Shown one piece after another: positions 25,701-38,511 of a DNA stretch of 64,000 bases. This DNA comes from Argopecten irradians (taxonomy: Eukaryota; Mollusca; Bivalvia; Pectinida; Pectinidae): NCBI RefSeq assembly GCF_041381155.1, contig NC_091139.1, forward strand, positions 9,052,383 to 9,116,382, read 5' to 3'. Under the pieces are notes generated by a model. It worked only from the letters and a program-made list of their open reading frames with translations, searched no databases and was not told the DNA's origin. The position numbers and the translations under genes are program-made. Numbering within the stretch: position 1 is the first letter of the stretch; every line of letters starts with the position of its first letter.

Positions 25701-28325
25701 GGCATTCGTTTTTAACTGTATCGAGCTCTGTTGTGCTTTAAATCATTTTTAGGTCCATTGTATTAAAGCATTTATCCGGGAAATGATACATTCTTGTCAC
25801 TTTAGTTTTTGCATTCTTATGGTAATTTTTGAGATTTTGCTCGGATAGGGAAACAATATTCCGATATAGCCAAACGTGTGTATACAGACTGTTTTGCTTT
25901 GTTAAGAAGAAATCGTTTTCGCATTTATACGCAAAAAAACTTGCAATACTTTAATACCAAAACGTTTTCCTAGTAGCGGTTAAAGCAAAAAAAAGCAAGA
26001 ATTAGTGTATTTTGTAGCTGAAACTTTAATGATCAGAGCAACATAAATATCATATTTTAAAGACGACATATATACAATATACTCCGCAAACATTCATGCA
26101 TATCAAACAACTCATTATTAAAGTATCGCTTCAACTTATCGTGTATATACACAAAAAAATATCAATTTTCCATTAAATTCAAAATTTTGTCAAATAAGTC
26201 TCTTTGAGTGGCAATAGCCCGAAACGAGCACAGTGTCATAGTCATGTGTTTTTCCTTTCTTTTTCTTCAATAGTGTGAACTCTTGTTTGAAAATTCCAAA
26301 AATCCATGCGAGAAAAAATGTTTGATAGACAGGTGAATAAGTGTTGTTCTACTGTGCTTTCTCGAAGGTTACAAGAACTAATGATTTTGTTAATTAAAGT
26401 TTGACTCAATCTGACGTCAGAGAGCCTGTGGGTATTCATAGCGGCTGATAATTCAACCGACACAGAACAATTAATTGCAAAGAAAATGAATAACGACATC
26501 TTCCAACAAAGAGCTGGAATCTAGAAATGGATACACTAGCTGGTGTAACCTTAGGGGTCCATATTTGGCAGTTTCGTAAACGGAACCTATTTGGGGGGTT
26601 GAGGGTGGGTTATAAAATGTCGCAGTATTATGATACAATTTGAATTGATTAACTGGAAAACGTAGCAAATAAAAGTTACCATTTTAGCTTTCATTTCATT
26701 AACTTTCTTCAATAATTAAAACTCATAATTGTATTCTATTTTGATAGTATGAGGATCCTTGAAACAATATAAAGAATCGCGTTATCTCATTACTACCAAC
26801 AAATATCCCTGAAATTTTCTATCCCTGAAATTTTCTCCTGAATCTATATAAATCCGTATATGTTATAGGTTTATTTAAGGATTTTTTTTTATTGAATGCG
26901 TTGTTTTACCTAAGACAAACGATTCGTTTCGTGTTCATTTTTTTAAATGACAATATTCGAGGATCAAATAAGAAAAAAAAGTAATAGGTTCATCTTTTAG
27001 AAGCATTGACAAAAGATGCACATTATCATTGCATAACAAAAAAGTATTGAGGGGAAGGATTACACTACGAACATGGGTTAAAAATAGCATAAGTGACATA
27101 AGTCGGATTTTTTCTATAATGGTATGTTAACAATGAATTGCTTATGGAACATATTTCATCAATTAAAATAATTATAAAATTTTCATTAGGTAGGAATATA
27201 CTCTAATTCTCAGTAAAGTTAGCTTAAAATTACCGTCTAAGGTCAAATAATTTAGGGAATACATATGAACGATATACTGATTTGATGTATATTGATGTAT
27301 TGACCGCAATTAGTTTGATTAAACCGGTTCTTGGGTTCTGCAGAGTTTACGCCAGTTGTCGGTCATCACATCCATTCAGTAAGGAATCACCTCATCCAAT
27401 CCTTAAATGAATATTAAGTATATATGGCAACATGCAGCCGCCGGTTTATAACGATATCTAATTGCCAAGTAGTAGTTTTGTATGTAGCTTTATTTCGTTA
27501 AAACCTTGACATATTTTCACTAAACATCATATTTATAACTGAAGGACACATACAATGTATATTATTTATTATCAAATTTCACTCTATATTATGCTCGTGA
27601 CTACAGCCAAAGTATTGCACAAAAAAGGTAGGGTCTTCTCTCGGAAGGGATCACAAGACTTTGAACGAACAAAAAGTGTAATGAATTATTTCCGTAAAGT
27701 AGTCTGTGACAGTTAAATGATGTAACCATGGAAACTGGCTGAAGTGATAAGGCGATAAGTAAAAGAATTCTCCCCTGGATGATAATTACAAATCTACACT
27801 GGAGTATTGTGACAATAAACGGAAACTCTTATTGCGTTCAGTGGAATGAATGTTACCATATAAGGAGCTTATTACATATATCTACAAGATCTTTTATTGT
27901 TAGAAGACAGCAACGTCAGCTAAACCGGAAGTGTCTCGCGTCCAACACTTTGCTTCCGGTATATCACGAAATAAAGTTATCTTCCTTAATAAGATGATAT
28001 TGGCGTTTGAATTAAAAAGGTTTGAACCGTAATGACTTTTCTTGTTATTCTGTATATCCATTATTGTTGAATATACATCTATTGTGATGGTTTAACCTTC
28101 GATGACATGAGGAGATGTTTCTTCAATATTTATGTTTTCTTTGAAACATCATACTGTAGGGATAGATGCTATATATGGTATAATTAGTATTATTTTAGAA
28201 ATCTTTAAATATTATTTATCAAAATCTTCAAGACTTAATGTACGGTATTTGAGACATACTCGTGTTGCGTCTCCAGGGCAAATGTCTACTTGTCAGCGAC
28301 GTAACAGTCTGGTGTATATATGGGT
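22738..28325. other. Intergenic, no gene recognised
   Basis: AT-rich sequence. The open frames here (all under 100 codons) show no family signature, and I see no consistent exon series. Small direct duplications occur (TAGGAGCC near 24190-24225, ATCCCTGAAATTTTCT at 26806-26835). Confidence 0.6.
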
Positions 28326-28482
28326 TACTTTTGGCCGGGATCTAGGGGGATCCACGTGCACCCCCCCCAACTTAACGAACCAATGTTTTTCTGAAGCCTT
28401 ATGACCCACTGATAACGAAATCGAGAGGTAACATTGTATAAACTGTGATATGGTTATGACGTCATCAAGATTGCCGCCATCT

Positions 28483-29180
28483 CGAATTTCACTAAAAATT
28501 GAAAAATAGTCATAACATTGACATTTTTCAACCGAAGAAGACAAATGAGGCATCAAAATGACCTCAATAGAACAACAAATACATATCAGGACCATATAAT
28601 CCAATATATGTAGTTATTTCTACACAGGAAATGAAAAAAAAATCGGATTTTAGCTCAACAATGGTAATTTTTAAGCAAATTTTTCATATTTGGCTTGAGG
28701 CAGCAAAAATGTTTGCCAAGAGCAAACTATTATTTCTAATCAGTTATTTGAGCTCTTATCAATCAGTAAAAACAACACTCGAATTTCACTTAAGATTGAA
28801 AAATAGTCATAACATTGACATTTTTCAACCGAAGAAGACAAATGAGGCATCAAAATGACCTCAATAGAACAACAAATACATATCAGGACCATATAATCCA
28901 ATATATGTAGTTATTTCTACACAGGAAATGAAAAAAAAATCGGATTTTAGCTCAACAATGGTAATTTTTAAGCAAATTTTTCATATTTGGCTTGAGGCAG
29001 CAAAAATGTTTGCCAAGAGCAAACTATTATTTCTAATCAGTTATTTGACCTCTTATCAATCAGTAAAAACAACTCCAACAAAAAAAACCAATGTTAACAT
29101 TGTATAAGCTCCGGTTATGCCGTCATCAAGATGGCCGCTATCTCGAATTTCACGGAAAAGTTCAAAATAGTCATTGACAT
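28483..29180 (+). repeat. Tandem ~297-bp duplication in the left foldback arm
   Basis: Units start with CGAATTTCAC at 28483, 28780 and 29143. The first two (297 bp apart) are nearly identical, so that duplication is recent. The third is more diverged and is preceded by its own copy of the outer-arm sequence (TAACATTGTATAAGCT...GTCATCAAGATGGCCGC). The right arm has only one equivalent unit (31300-31600). Confidence 0.9.
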
Positions 29181-30384
29181 TTTTTCAACCGAAGTAGACA
29201 AATGCGGTATCAAAATTACCACAATCGAACAACAAATACATATAAGGACCAAATAATCCTATATAAATAATGATGTGTATGCAGGAAATGAAAAAACTCA
29301 AAAATGGTAATATTTTAGCATTTTTTTTTATATTTGGCTTCACGCGCCTATAATTGTTTCCCAACACGAAACTTTTATTCGTAATCAATTATTTGACATC
29401 TTATCAATTAGTAAAACAACAACAACAAAAATATATAGAAATGCAAAAGAGAATTATTGTTATACCATCATTTGGTTTACAAAACATCACCGGGTGCGTA
29501 TACAAGGTAGCACTATAAAAAGGACAATAGTTCCACTATACAAGAAGACATAACATGAATATACCGCAGTCTCCCAAAACACGTACCTCGCACAACATAC
29601 ACCCAACACACCGCATACATGGGAGGCCGTAATTACATGACCATAGCTGTTAATAGGACGTAAATCAATAAAAAAAAACAAATACAGGGTATATGATTGC
29701 TGTTTTTTTCCAAACCGCTGACACTACAGTTTCCGGATGTCTTAAAATTTCCTGAAGATAACATTGACAATTAACGATTCATATCTAAACACATTTGACT
29801 TTTCAATTTCCTAACATAATCCATTTTCATGTTCGAAAGTTTGTAGACTAGTAGCTTCTCAAAATGATTTTTTACAGCACAACGCCAACTAATTGGGTAT
29901 GAAATTAAAACTGAAGAAAGCATTTGTTTCCGTTAATACCACGACACTTTCCGAAATTTGTTTCTTTAAGAAATAGCGCATCCACTGTTAACTTTATTTT
30001 TCTGTGTATAACGTAAGGAAATGTCATATGGTTATTGCTGTATCACATATTTCTTTCAATAGTTCTTAATGATAAGCATTATCGTTGTGCGTGCTTTCTC
30101 GCCAGAGTGTCGATGAGCTGATGAGCTGATGTGACATTACATTACCGGTTTACCATCGAGGTTCTAACTTGTCAACCGTCCATGGCTAGAGGTAACATCA
30201 AGAACATCGGGTTCGCGGATGTGGGATCTCATCCTGTTCTCAACCTAGTGATTCACATATCGTATATGATGACCTCTTCGTTAGCTATAGGATGGAAAAG
30301 ACACCAGAGCCACTTTCTGCTAAGGGCTGAGTTGCTTCTCCTTAATTCGTATGAAGCACAATTCCTCATTCTTGTGAACCCTCA

Positions 30385-30567
30385 GTGACCATAGATGGCA
30401 CAGGTGAATTCTTTGAGGTCATAAATGAGGTCTACAGTGAAGTTCCACTCTTTACCAAGTCTGGAGAGCACTGTAGAAAACTTTTTCTTGAGATCCCTCA
30501 ATGGTGTATCCACGCATACACCAGATGCGACACAACCAGTACCTTCAGTGGACATGGGAAAGTCTGA
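30385..30567 (+). pseudogene. Coding relic at the foldback centre
   Basis: The central segment translates to a protein-like stretch with LFLEIPQWCIHAYTRCDTTS and FSGHGK. This recalls an H-A-x-T-G-C-D-x-x-x-x-F-x-G-K-G motif that I associate with uncharacterised, repeat-borne metazoan proteins. The GCD piece is reminiscent of FEN/PIN-like nucleases, but the expected Gly is Arg here. The readable part is only about 60 residues, far short of a protein domain set. Family assignment is tentative and I give no function. Confidence 0.4.
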
Positions 30568-31715
30568 CCAATGAAAAACATTTAACATTTATGACCTCAT
30601 TAAAGACCTCGATGATATCACCTGTGCCATCTATAGTCGCACGAGTATCCACGAGGTTGATGAATAGTGCTTGAATCATTCCACCATTCGAAGAATCTGG
30701 ATCTGGTGTATTTTCCTAAAAGTCTGAAAAAGTATATACGATATGTTATAATCTGAAGGAGATCCCACATCCTTGAACCTGTTGCTCCTAATATAAACTC
30801 TGGCCATGTAGTGTCATATCAGCTCATCGACATCGAAAACGACGCTCTGGCTTTCGACGAATTGGATACTGATATCTCGATAACTCTGATTCGGACTACA
30901 TGTACCAGCGACAAGACAAGCCGAGTCACGTCAGAGGATAGTGCAGTGAGGCGGGAAAGCAAGCACAATGATAATGGTTATAATTGAGAACCAATGAAAG
31001 AAATATGTGACATTGTGGTAACCCTCTGACATTTTGCTTATACTATGCATAGGAAATAAACGAAACTGTAACTTGTCCTACCTAGATATTCTGTCAACTT
31101 TACATTCATGTTTCCTACTTATAAATCGCCAATAGTCAAACTTATTTAAGGAACCTTTAATACACCAGGAAACTGTAGTGTCAGCGGTTTGGAGTTAGAA
31201 AAATAGCATATACCCAGTATACGCACCCGGTGATGTTTTGTAAACTTAATGATGGTATAACAATAATTCTTTTTTTGTATCTCTATATATTTTATTGTTT
31301 TACTGAGTGATTAGAGGTCAAATAACTGTTAACGAATGATAGTTTACTGTTGGTTAACATTTTTGCTGCGTCAAGCCAAGAAAAATTTGCTAAAAAAATC
31401 TCATTTTTGAGCTTAAAATCACTACATATATTGAATTATGTGGTCCCGATATGAATTTGTTGTTCTATTGTGGTCATCTTGATACCTCATTTGTCTACCT
31501 CGGTTGAAAATGTCAATGTTATGACTATTTTTCAATTTATAGTGAAATTCGAGATGGCAGTCATCTTGATGACGTCATAACTCGAAGTTCATCCCAGTTT
31601 ATACAATGTTACCTCTCGATTTCGTTATCAGTGGGTCATAAGTCTTCAAAAATCATTGGTTCGTTAAGTTGTGGGGGTGCACGTGGATCCCCCCTCTAGA
31701 TCCCGGCCTACTTTA

Positions 31716-32080
31716 TGTTATATAATTTTATGTTGTACTAACATGAGTTACCTGTCATTTGTACACGTATGCATTATCTAAACAGAATATATAAGGGGCT
31801 GGGAGTGATATTCAGATATACAGAGTAGAGGGACGGATAGCGGACACACCCTGTGTCTGGTCCCATTTCGGGGCCAACCACAGCATTACTCTGTGTGCTT
31901 GTAATAACCTACACGTATATTGTAAGTTGAAATGGAAATATGCATCACAGAATGAAATAAAAAGTCGACACAACATCGGAGTCCTTCGTCTTTCAAGTTT
32001 ACAACTATAACGCCGTGAACCTCACGAACGATGAACGAACAACCAACTTCAAGCCTTACTACATCATATCCATCGTCATA
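31716..32080 (+). mobile_element. LTR retroelement fossil: LTR plus leader
   Basis: A segment of about 296 bp opens TGTTATA and closes TATAAC (about 32011), as LTRs do. It has a TATA-like AATATATAAGG at about 31788 and an AATAAA at 31956. It is followed by GCCGTGAACC, which looks like a primer-binding leader. The family is probably Ty3/gypsy-like or BEL-like; the choice is open. No coding part follows, so the element is broken and only its 5' end is left. It starts directly after the target duplication of the foldback element. Its age cannot be told from a single LTR. Confidence 0.45.
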
Positions 32081-33669
32081 AACTTTAAAATGTTATATAT
32101 AGGTAGAAAAGACACAGCTTGGTGTATATGCATGTATATGGATATGTACACGTTTCTCGAATAGATATAATATAAAATTATAATGATACATGCAAAGTGT
32201 TAGTTAAAATGCTAATAGCAGTACAGCTTTTTCTTCATTGTCTATTTATCCGAGATTAACAAAAAATAGAAATATTAAATAGCCGTTTACTGGAGAGAGT
32301 GGTGTCAAAAATGTAAAGAAATAATGTTACTAACAATCAACTTTTTGAAATGCCCGATAAATGATCCATGTTGATTTTTTTTCATATTTAGAAAGCTCAT
32401 TTTTTATTTGACGTGCTTGATAAAGACAACTTTCCGGAATAAATGCTTTTGAATTCTTCTACTTTCTGATTTGAGGAAGATCTCGAGGAGGGAGTGGGGA
32501 TGCAAGAACATGACCTGTTCTCACTATACATGATATTATGTCGACTGTTATTAGTACAGTTCGTCCGCACTACTTATCTGGTTGCCGGCTGATAAGATAG
32601 GGATGACCAGTACAATCCGTTAATTAAATGTAATTATGCCTGAAAGAACAACATAATCTGAACCCATCAGAATCATAGACTTCAGAGACTTCAATGATTA
32701 ACAGCTCCAAAATCAAAAGCCGTGAAACCCCATGTAAACACGTTGCATGTTAATCTTAATGTGCATAACAATAATAGAATTTTAACAAAACAAACGATAG
32801 ATTCTTAATTTGGTTAATTTAGAAATTCCAAAGTGAAAAAAATGATCATAACAGTAAGAAAAGATCCAATGTTCTCTTTTTCTAGCTGGAAGTGAATCCA
32901 CTCTGCATAAGGAACACACCAGTGGTATGACCCGAGATATACTTTTCGACCGGTTGTTTGTCATCGAAATATAGGTTCCCGTGTATATGACGACTTACAT
33001 CCGTATAATGTTCTTAAAAACACCTTTAGTTGTCATAGTTGACTACAAAACGTTACGTTTCCGTCTTCGTTTTTTCCCATTTGAGTTTCTTTTAGTAGCT
33101 TTTGAATTTAAAATGTGTTTCAGATAATTACGGTAGCAAGCAATTTTCCATTTGGATTGTTGAGGCGCAAAGTAGAGTTAGACAGTTATTCGTTATTCAA
33201 GCGTCAGGGACATTTAAGGACATTTAGTGTGATATGTGTACTGAAGTGTTAATCACGATCACATAATTACATGTCTTTGATATCGTTTGATATGAACAGA
33301 AACAGAAACAAATACAAGAGTGTTTGGTGGAAAACTAGAGAAATGAATAATTAGTGTTTACGATCAACTTTTTTATTTGTTTTTAAGACAGAAATAATCT
33401 TCATTTCCCCATGCTCCACATAAAGTAGTTTCCCATAACCACGCAGGCACTGTAACTTTTCAAATATCAAAATGGCAGTCTATCCCTATTTCGAAATTTA
33501 ACACAGTAAACTGATGATGCTTGTTACTGTGAAACCAGCCTGATATCTGAAAATGTTACTATTTTACCAATACAAAATGCTGTTTTCCTGAAATGTTAAC
33601 GTCATTTTCACCAAATTCGAACCAGGCTAGTATTTGTTCTCTTTAAACTACCATGTTAATTCCCATTCT
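32081..33669. other. No gene recognised
   Basis: AT-rich sequence without splice-consistent coding stretches or clear repeats. Confidence 0.55.
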
Positions 33670-33955
33670 CGTTTCTCCTGGGGCTACTATCACTGTCGTC
33701 ATATCCATCCTTGGATTATCACATATTAAAACTGGTGATAGTTCAGAAGAAAAAAAAACCTGACCAATCATAGGCCTACAGAGAATTCTTTTGAAGATTG
33801 CAGAGAGAAAGGGAGCGCCGTGTAACATCAGGGTCACAGTCAACCACAGTGGTTCTTTCGATGTCATAGGACCAAATTACATGCTGACATCAGTTTTGCT
33901 ATGACATATTCCAGGAGTGGGTATAACGACAGTGATAGTAACCCCTGGAGTACCG
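33670..33955. mobile_element. MITE family B, full copy
   Basis: The left end CTCCTGGGGCTACTATCACT mirrors the right end AGTGATAGTAACCCCTGGAG, with the pairing continuing about 50 bp inward (GTCGTCATATCC with GGGTATAACGAC). It is non-coding. Relatives are at 38271-38420 (left half) and 19533-19585 (end fragment). Confidence 0.78.
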
Positions 33956-34144
33956 AGGATAGTTATTTCGTGCATTGAGAATTGCCTTTCGCAGTTTTCT
34001 CAGAACGTATTCCTGCAAAAATCTACGAAATGTCATTGTGGCATTTCCAACAAGGTCAAGCGAACTGATCATATATATCAGTGTATAGTTTACTATTTAC
34101 GATTGTTCGTTTAAAATAAAAAAATGGTACAAGGACACGTTCAT

Positions 34145-34251
34145 CTAGATAACAATCCGATTTTATCACTAGAGCCATAAAAGGGAAAATAAACCTAGCA
34201 GATACTATACTTTCCCAAACTATTGTTTTGCGCGATGACGTCTCCTTATTG
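34145..34251 (+). pseudogene. Orphan copy of GGCX exon 12
   Basis: The segment aligns with exon 12 of gene 2 (16553-16680): AAAGGGAAAATAAACCT is shared exactly, and the decoded stretch KGKINLADTILSQTIVL matches KGKINLEDPILSQNTTL. It ends TTATTG followed by GTAATT, so the donor site is kept. One base is missing near the start relative to exon 12, which splits the frame, and the acceptor side is lost. No neighbouring GGCX exons are found within several kb. A short matching intron string (GGCATCGTTTATT at 34283, compare 17271) suggests that genomic DNA was copied, not an mRNA. Confidence 0.8.
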
Positions 34252-34786
34252 GTAATTTCTTCAGAGCTAACACGATATAACGGCATCGTTTATTAAAAGT
34301 TAACATCTAAACCTAGCCATTAATATACCATATGGGTATAATTTATCTGTAGAAGTCGTTGATATTCCCAGGTCTGCGATATATCCATCATTACAGCAAT
34401 ATAAGAACACTATTGTACTACTTTTATTTATTTTATTTCCGCAATACGTGAATGAAACTGGAATAAAAGACAGACGCACTAAAAAGCTGTTTCTAAGTCA
34501 TCGGTTACTTGGTCTTCCTTTTGAGAGAAAATAATTTCACATTGGACGATTTCTGGAACCTAACTTACCTCTATTTTTCTTCGATATTTACCTGCTCCAT
34601 CGATCACACATGACGAGTCCTAATTCGACAAAAAACATTGATTTAGTATTTTGTGTGTTTTTTGTACGTGCATCAGAGAACACAGGTATCAAACATTACT
34701 TGTGGGTTGTTTAGTTTCCGAAGTTTATCGTAACCTTACACTGTTTCACCAGAATGTTGATACATTTCATAATGTAAAATAAGTCT

Positions 34787-35781
34787 TCTTCTTCTTATAT
34801 AGGACACAATTCCATCGATGCCTATGGTTATATTGTGCGGATTGGCAGAGGCGTGAATGTGAAAAAAGAGTGAAGTTATTTACAGTGTTTGTGAAGGTGC
34901 ATGTTATTTTTTATTTTTATTTTTTTAGTGACAGTTATAAGATAAAATATGATAGGAATTTTAGGGAGTGGGGTTTGGGTCTTCGAGTTCTGTTTTTAGG
35001 ATATGTGACTTGAAGACCTCTTGTGTAGTGCTTTGTACTGTAGCCAATGTTAGGATGTTTCATTGTTTAATTGTGTGTGGAAAAAATGAGAGTTTGAATA
35101 TGTCCTTGGTGGCAGCTATATGTCTATATGTGAATGGATGTGATTGTCTCGTCCTGAAGTCTGTCAGATTGAGAATTTGACTATAGTTTATTGCCACATG
35201 ATGGTGTATGATTTTATAAAATAAAATTAAACGTGTTCTTGTTCTGCGTGTTTGTAGTGAGGTCCAGTTGAGGTTTTCCATCATGTCTTGTACTGAACCT
35301 GTGTTGTGGTATCTGCTTGTTTTGTAGCGAGCCTGCTGCTCTGCGTTGTGTTTTTTTCGATTTGCATGATTTGATTTATCTGGTGGGGGTCCCATACGGA
35401 GAAGCAGTACTCCAGTTTTGGTCTGACTATGGATTTGTAAGCATGTTCTTTTATATGTTGTGAGTTTATCTGTAGGTTTCGTTTCAAGAATCCTAGTGTC
35501 TTGTTAGCATTGGCTGTTATGTTGTTAATGTGGGTGTCCCATCGTAAGTTATTTTGTATTGTGACTCCTAGGTATTTGCAAGATGTTACTTGTTGTAATT
35601 TGTGGTAATGGAGTTTGTATGTATAATTGGTCTTTGTGCGTTTGTTTGAGATGCTAAGGACGTTACACTTGTCCGGGTGGAAGGACATTAACCAATCTTC
35701 CTCCCACCTACCTGCTGCGTCTAGATCTTCTTGTAATTTAGGTGCATCTTGTGTGTTATGTATGGTTTTGTATAATACTGT
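34787..35781 (-). mobile_element. LINE, 3' part (end of reverse transcriptase to tail)
   Basis: On the minus strand the decoded piece begins TVLYKTIHNTQDAPKLQEDL and continues with DAAGRWEEDWLMSFHPDKCNV, SCKYLGVTIQNNLRWDTHI, KTLGFLKRNLQINSQHIKE and LEYCFSVWDP. These are standard C-terminal reverse transcriptase and thumb motifs of CR1/Jockey-like non-LTR elements. A frame change near 35390 separates it from the tail piece with DFRTRQSHPF and SFFPHTIKQ. The element ends near 34787 in a short GAA-type tail repeat (CTTCTTCTTCTT on the plus strand). It starts exactly after the FADD motif, which is found at the edge of the 53 kb piece. Confidence 0.9.
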
Positions 35782-38270
35782 AAAATCAGTTCATTTCAGT
35801 TCTTTATTACTTTCATAAATGAGGCGTTAATTATTCAATATATTAATGTAAGTTACTTTGCTGCTGTTTAAACTTAAACCTAAGTCTGTCTACTAATAGA
35901 GGATCTTTTTGTTTTGAATTTTTATTTTTTATTTTTTTGAGAGATTTTACATGGGTACAAAGAGCATTTACATTCAATATTCATTATTTTAATCTAAATC
36001 GTCATAAACATATATGTACTTTGAATTTCTCTAATATTCTAAACCAAGTTATTTACACTAATAGGGAATCTTAATACATAGCTGAAGATATGATATTTAG
36101 AGATTATTATATGGCAATTTTGATATCGCACCCTTTATCACGCCCAGACCGTCCATATCAGCTCAAGGGCAATAATTTATTAGTAGTCATTTTTATAACT
36201 TCAAACGCGATAGCTTATTCCAAATTCTAATTGTCTTAAATCTGTATTTCATGTTTGATGTTTCATGCTTTTGAATTAAATACATAACTGCTTCTTTTAA
36301 AACTGTCCAGTTGAAGGTGTTTATCCAATAGACATCGTTTCTGGATATGAGTAAACTGTCTACTATCTACCCCTTAAATAGACGTGTAACTCAATATAAT
36401 CTAAAAATGTATTGCACAATAATACTGTCTGCTCCCAAGGGGTCACGGCACTCATTTGCAAATATAGATAGGTGACTAAGGCTTTAGGACAATACACGTT
36501 AGAACGTGCACTGTACCATACATATTTATCAGACAATATCACACAACACATATGAACAATTCTGCCTATCTACGTGCAGTGTCATATTGTATATTCTTAA
36601 ATCACATGCTACATGCGTTGATATCGATAGCGATCGCAGTTCAAAAGCTAGAAAACGTCACCAAATCAACGGTTGCAATTGAAGTAGTCTTATAGCACAC
36701 ATGCATTAATAAAGCCGACACATTCCGTTAGCTTAGCAGATCCTTGTGCGATCAAGCGATTACAAAAAGAGCACACCCTTTTACTCTTGAAACGATTATC
36801 GCCTTACATCGTAAGTCATTTAGATAAAATGACCCGCCCATCTGTTCTAGCATGCGATAATTTTGAATGACAATGAACTGGATAAGTTAGGTAAGATGTT
36901 ATTACCGTGTTTACAATTATTTACTGCATGTTGTGGTATTTAATCCACTCACTTTATTAAAGTGAGCGTGCAAGTGATTCTAAATCCTAGCAGGAATAAT
37001 ATGGATCCAGATTACAATTTTATGCTGAGAGGTCAAAAATTTCAGATGACTTACTTTTTATTAATATAGATTTTTCGAAATAAGAATTCATACGAAAATT
37101 GAAAATGTAATTGAAATACTATAGTGGTGTGCTTGATTTTGAGCTATTATGATTCAAAGATAGCCATTTCAGGTAAATTATGACTTTACTGAAATTTTAC
37201 TGTTTTGAGCATACAAACGACAAACTAAAGCAATATTTTACAAATTAGTTGTCTGACAAGTATGAATATTAGCACAGATGACAAAATAGATGTTTTCTTT
37301 TCTCAGACAGTCAACCTACTATAATTGCTCAGAACAGCTGTATATTTTATCCCATTCCCTAAATTTTGAAGATGAAATTATCCCGTTTGTACAATTTTTG
37401 GCAGATCAAACGCATCATAAAAAAGTTCTGATGACTAGCTTTTTCTAAAATTTTGCAGTTCAAAAGAAAAAAAAAGTTTTTTCTAAAACCATCATGAAAA
37501 TAAGGGGTCAGTGTGCTTGGTTTTTGTCCCGATACAATATTGGTTATTTTTCAGCATTTATTGCTAAAAATCAAAATCACTTTATCTTCACTAAAATGTA
37601 AAAATTAAAATTAAAATTAAATTTTAATTTCACACTTAAATGCTTAAAAATTTCATTCCGTTGAACCTAAAAATTATGAACAGCAAACAACATTACCATG
37701 ATATAGCTAAACACGGGCGGGTTAAGTAAAACTATTGAAGTAAAAAAGAGTGAAATTTTACCTCCCTACATATTGTAAGAAATGCACCTTTTTAAAATGG
37801 CCGACAAATTGTTCATTTCTTACAAGCAATAGAGGTTAAATTAATAGAGGTAAAATAAATAATAATATAGATATAGACAAATTGAGACAATTAGTTTTTA
37901 AAAATAACAAAAACTCTTTGATTATTGTTGAAACGAGACTGAAACCTCACCAGAGCAGATCCTTATAATCTCTGTACTGAGTCTAAATATTTAACTTTAA
38001 AAAGAGTCAGTCACTTAAATGACAAAGGGAAGAAAACAATATCAGAACAATAAAAAATTATCCTTGTTTAATCCGAATCTCTGCGTATTCGGGCGGAATT
38101 GCAGTACATAAAACATTATATCCCGAAAATTTTATTATAATTTTGTAACATATAAAACAAACAGATTTTATAAACAGAATAGTGAAAAATAACAGCTCCA
38201 CCATACCCAGCTAATGCTAGTTTTTATGTAGCTTCTTCATTTCGTGCACGAACATATTGGCATATCTTCT
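35782..38270. other. No gene recognised
   Basis: Very AT-rich, with simple runs such as AAATTAAAATTAAAATTAAA near 37600. There are no coding signatures on either strand. Confidence 0.55.
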
Positions 38271-38420
38271 CGATACTCTTGGGGTTACCATCTCTGTCGC
38301 CATATCAACCCTTGGTACATGTCATAGCAAAAAAGGCAAAAACACAACTGACCAACACAGGCCTAATTAGATTTCCTCTGAGGTTAGCAGGCAGCGACGC
38401 CCAATTTCACAGCAACACAG
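38271..38420. mobile_element. MITE family B, partial copy
   Basis: CTCTTGGGGTTACCATCTCT, GTCGCCATATCAACCCTTGG and AACTGACCAACACAGGCCTA match the left half of the element at 33670. The right terminal repeat is missing. It lies just downstream of the P450 stop codon. Confidence 0.6.
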
Positions 38421-38511
38421 TAAACCTTCGCGTACGTAAGTAACAGCGTTTATCTAGTAACTCTATATATCCACTGTTTCATGTCAGAAAAATATATTTG
38501 ATTGACAGAAA

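Larger units (their letters stand above)
28333..31708. mobile_element. Foldback element, 3.4 kb
   Basis: The whole element is a giant imperfect inverted repeat. GGCCGGGATCTAG at the left end is mirrored at the right, and matched blocks follow inward in mirror order. They include the run after CACTGATAACGAAATCGAGA (28408 and 31638), CCAAACCGCTGACACTACAG (29713 and 31190), GATGAGCTGATG (30114, mirrored near 30830) and the block at 30385-30440 with 30577-30640. The loop is about 135 bp. Target duplication candidate: TACTTTT (28326-28332) and TACTTTA (31709-31715). The left arm is longer (2.1 against 1.1 kb), mainly through internal tandem duplication. A short coding relic crosses the centre. No complete transposase is visible, so it is non-autonomous or decayed. 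Confidence 0.88.
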
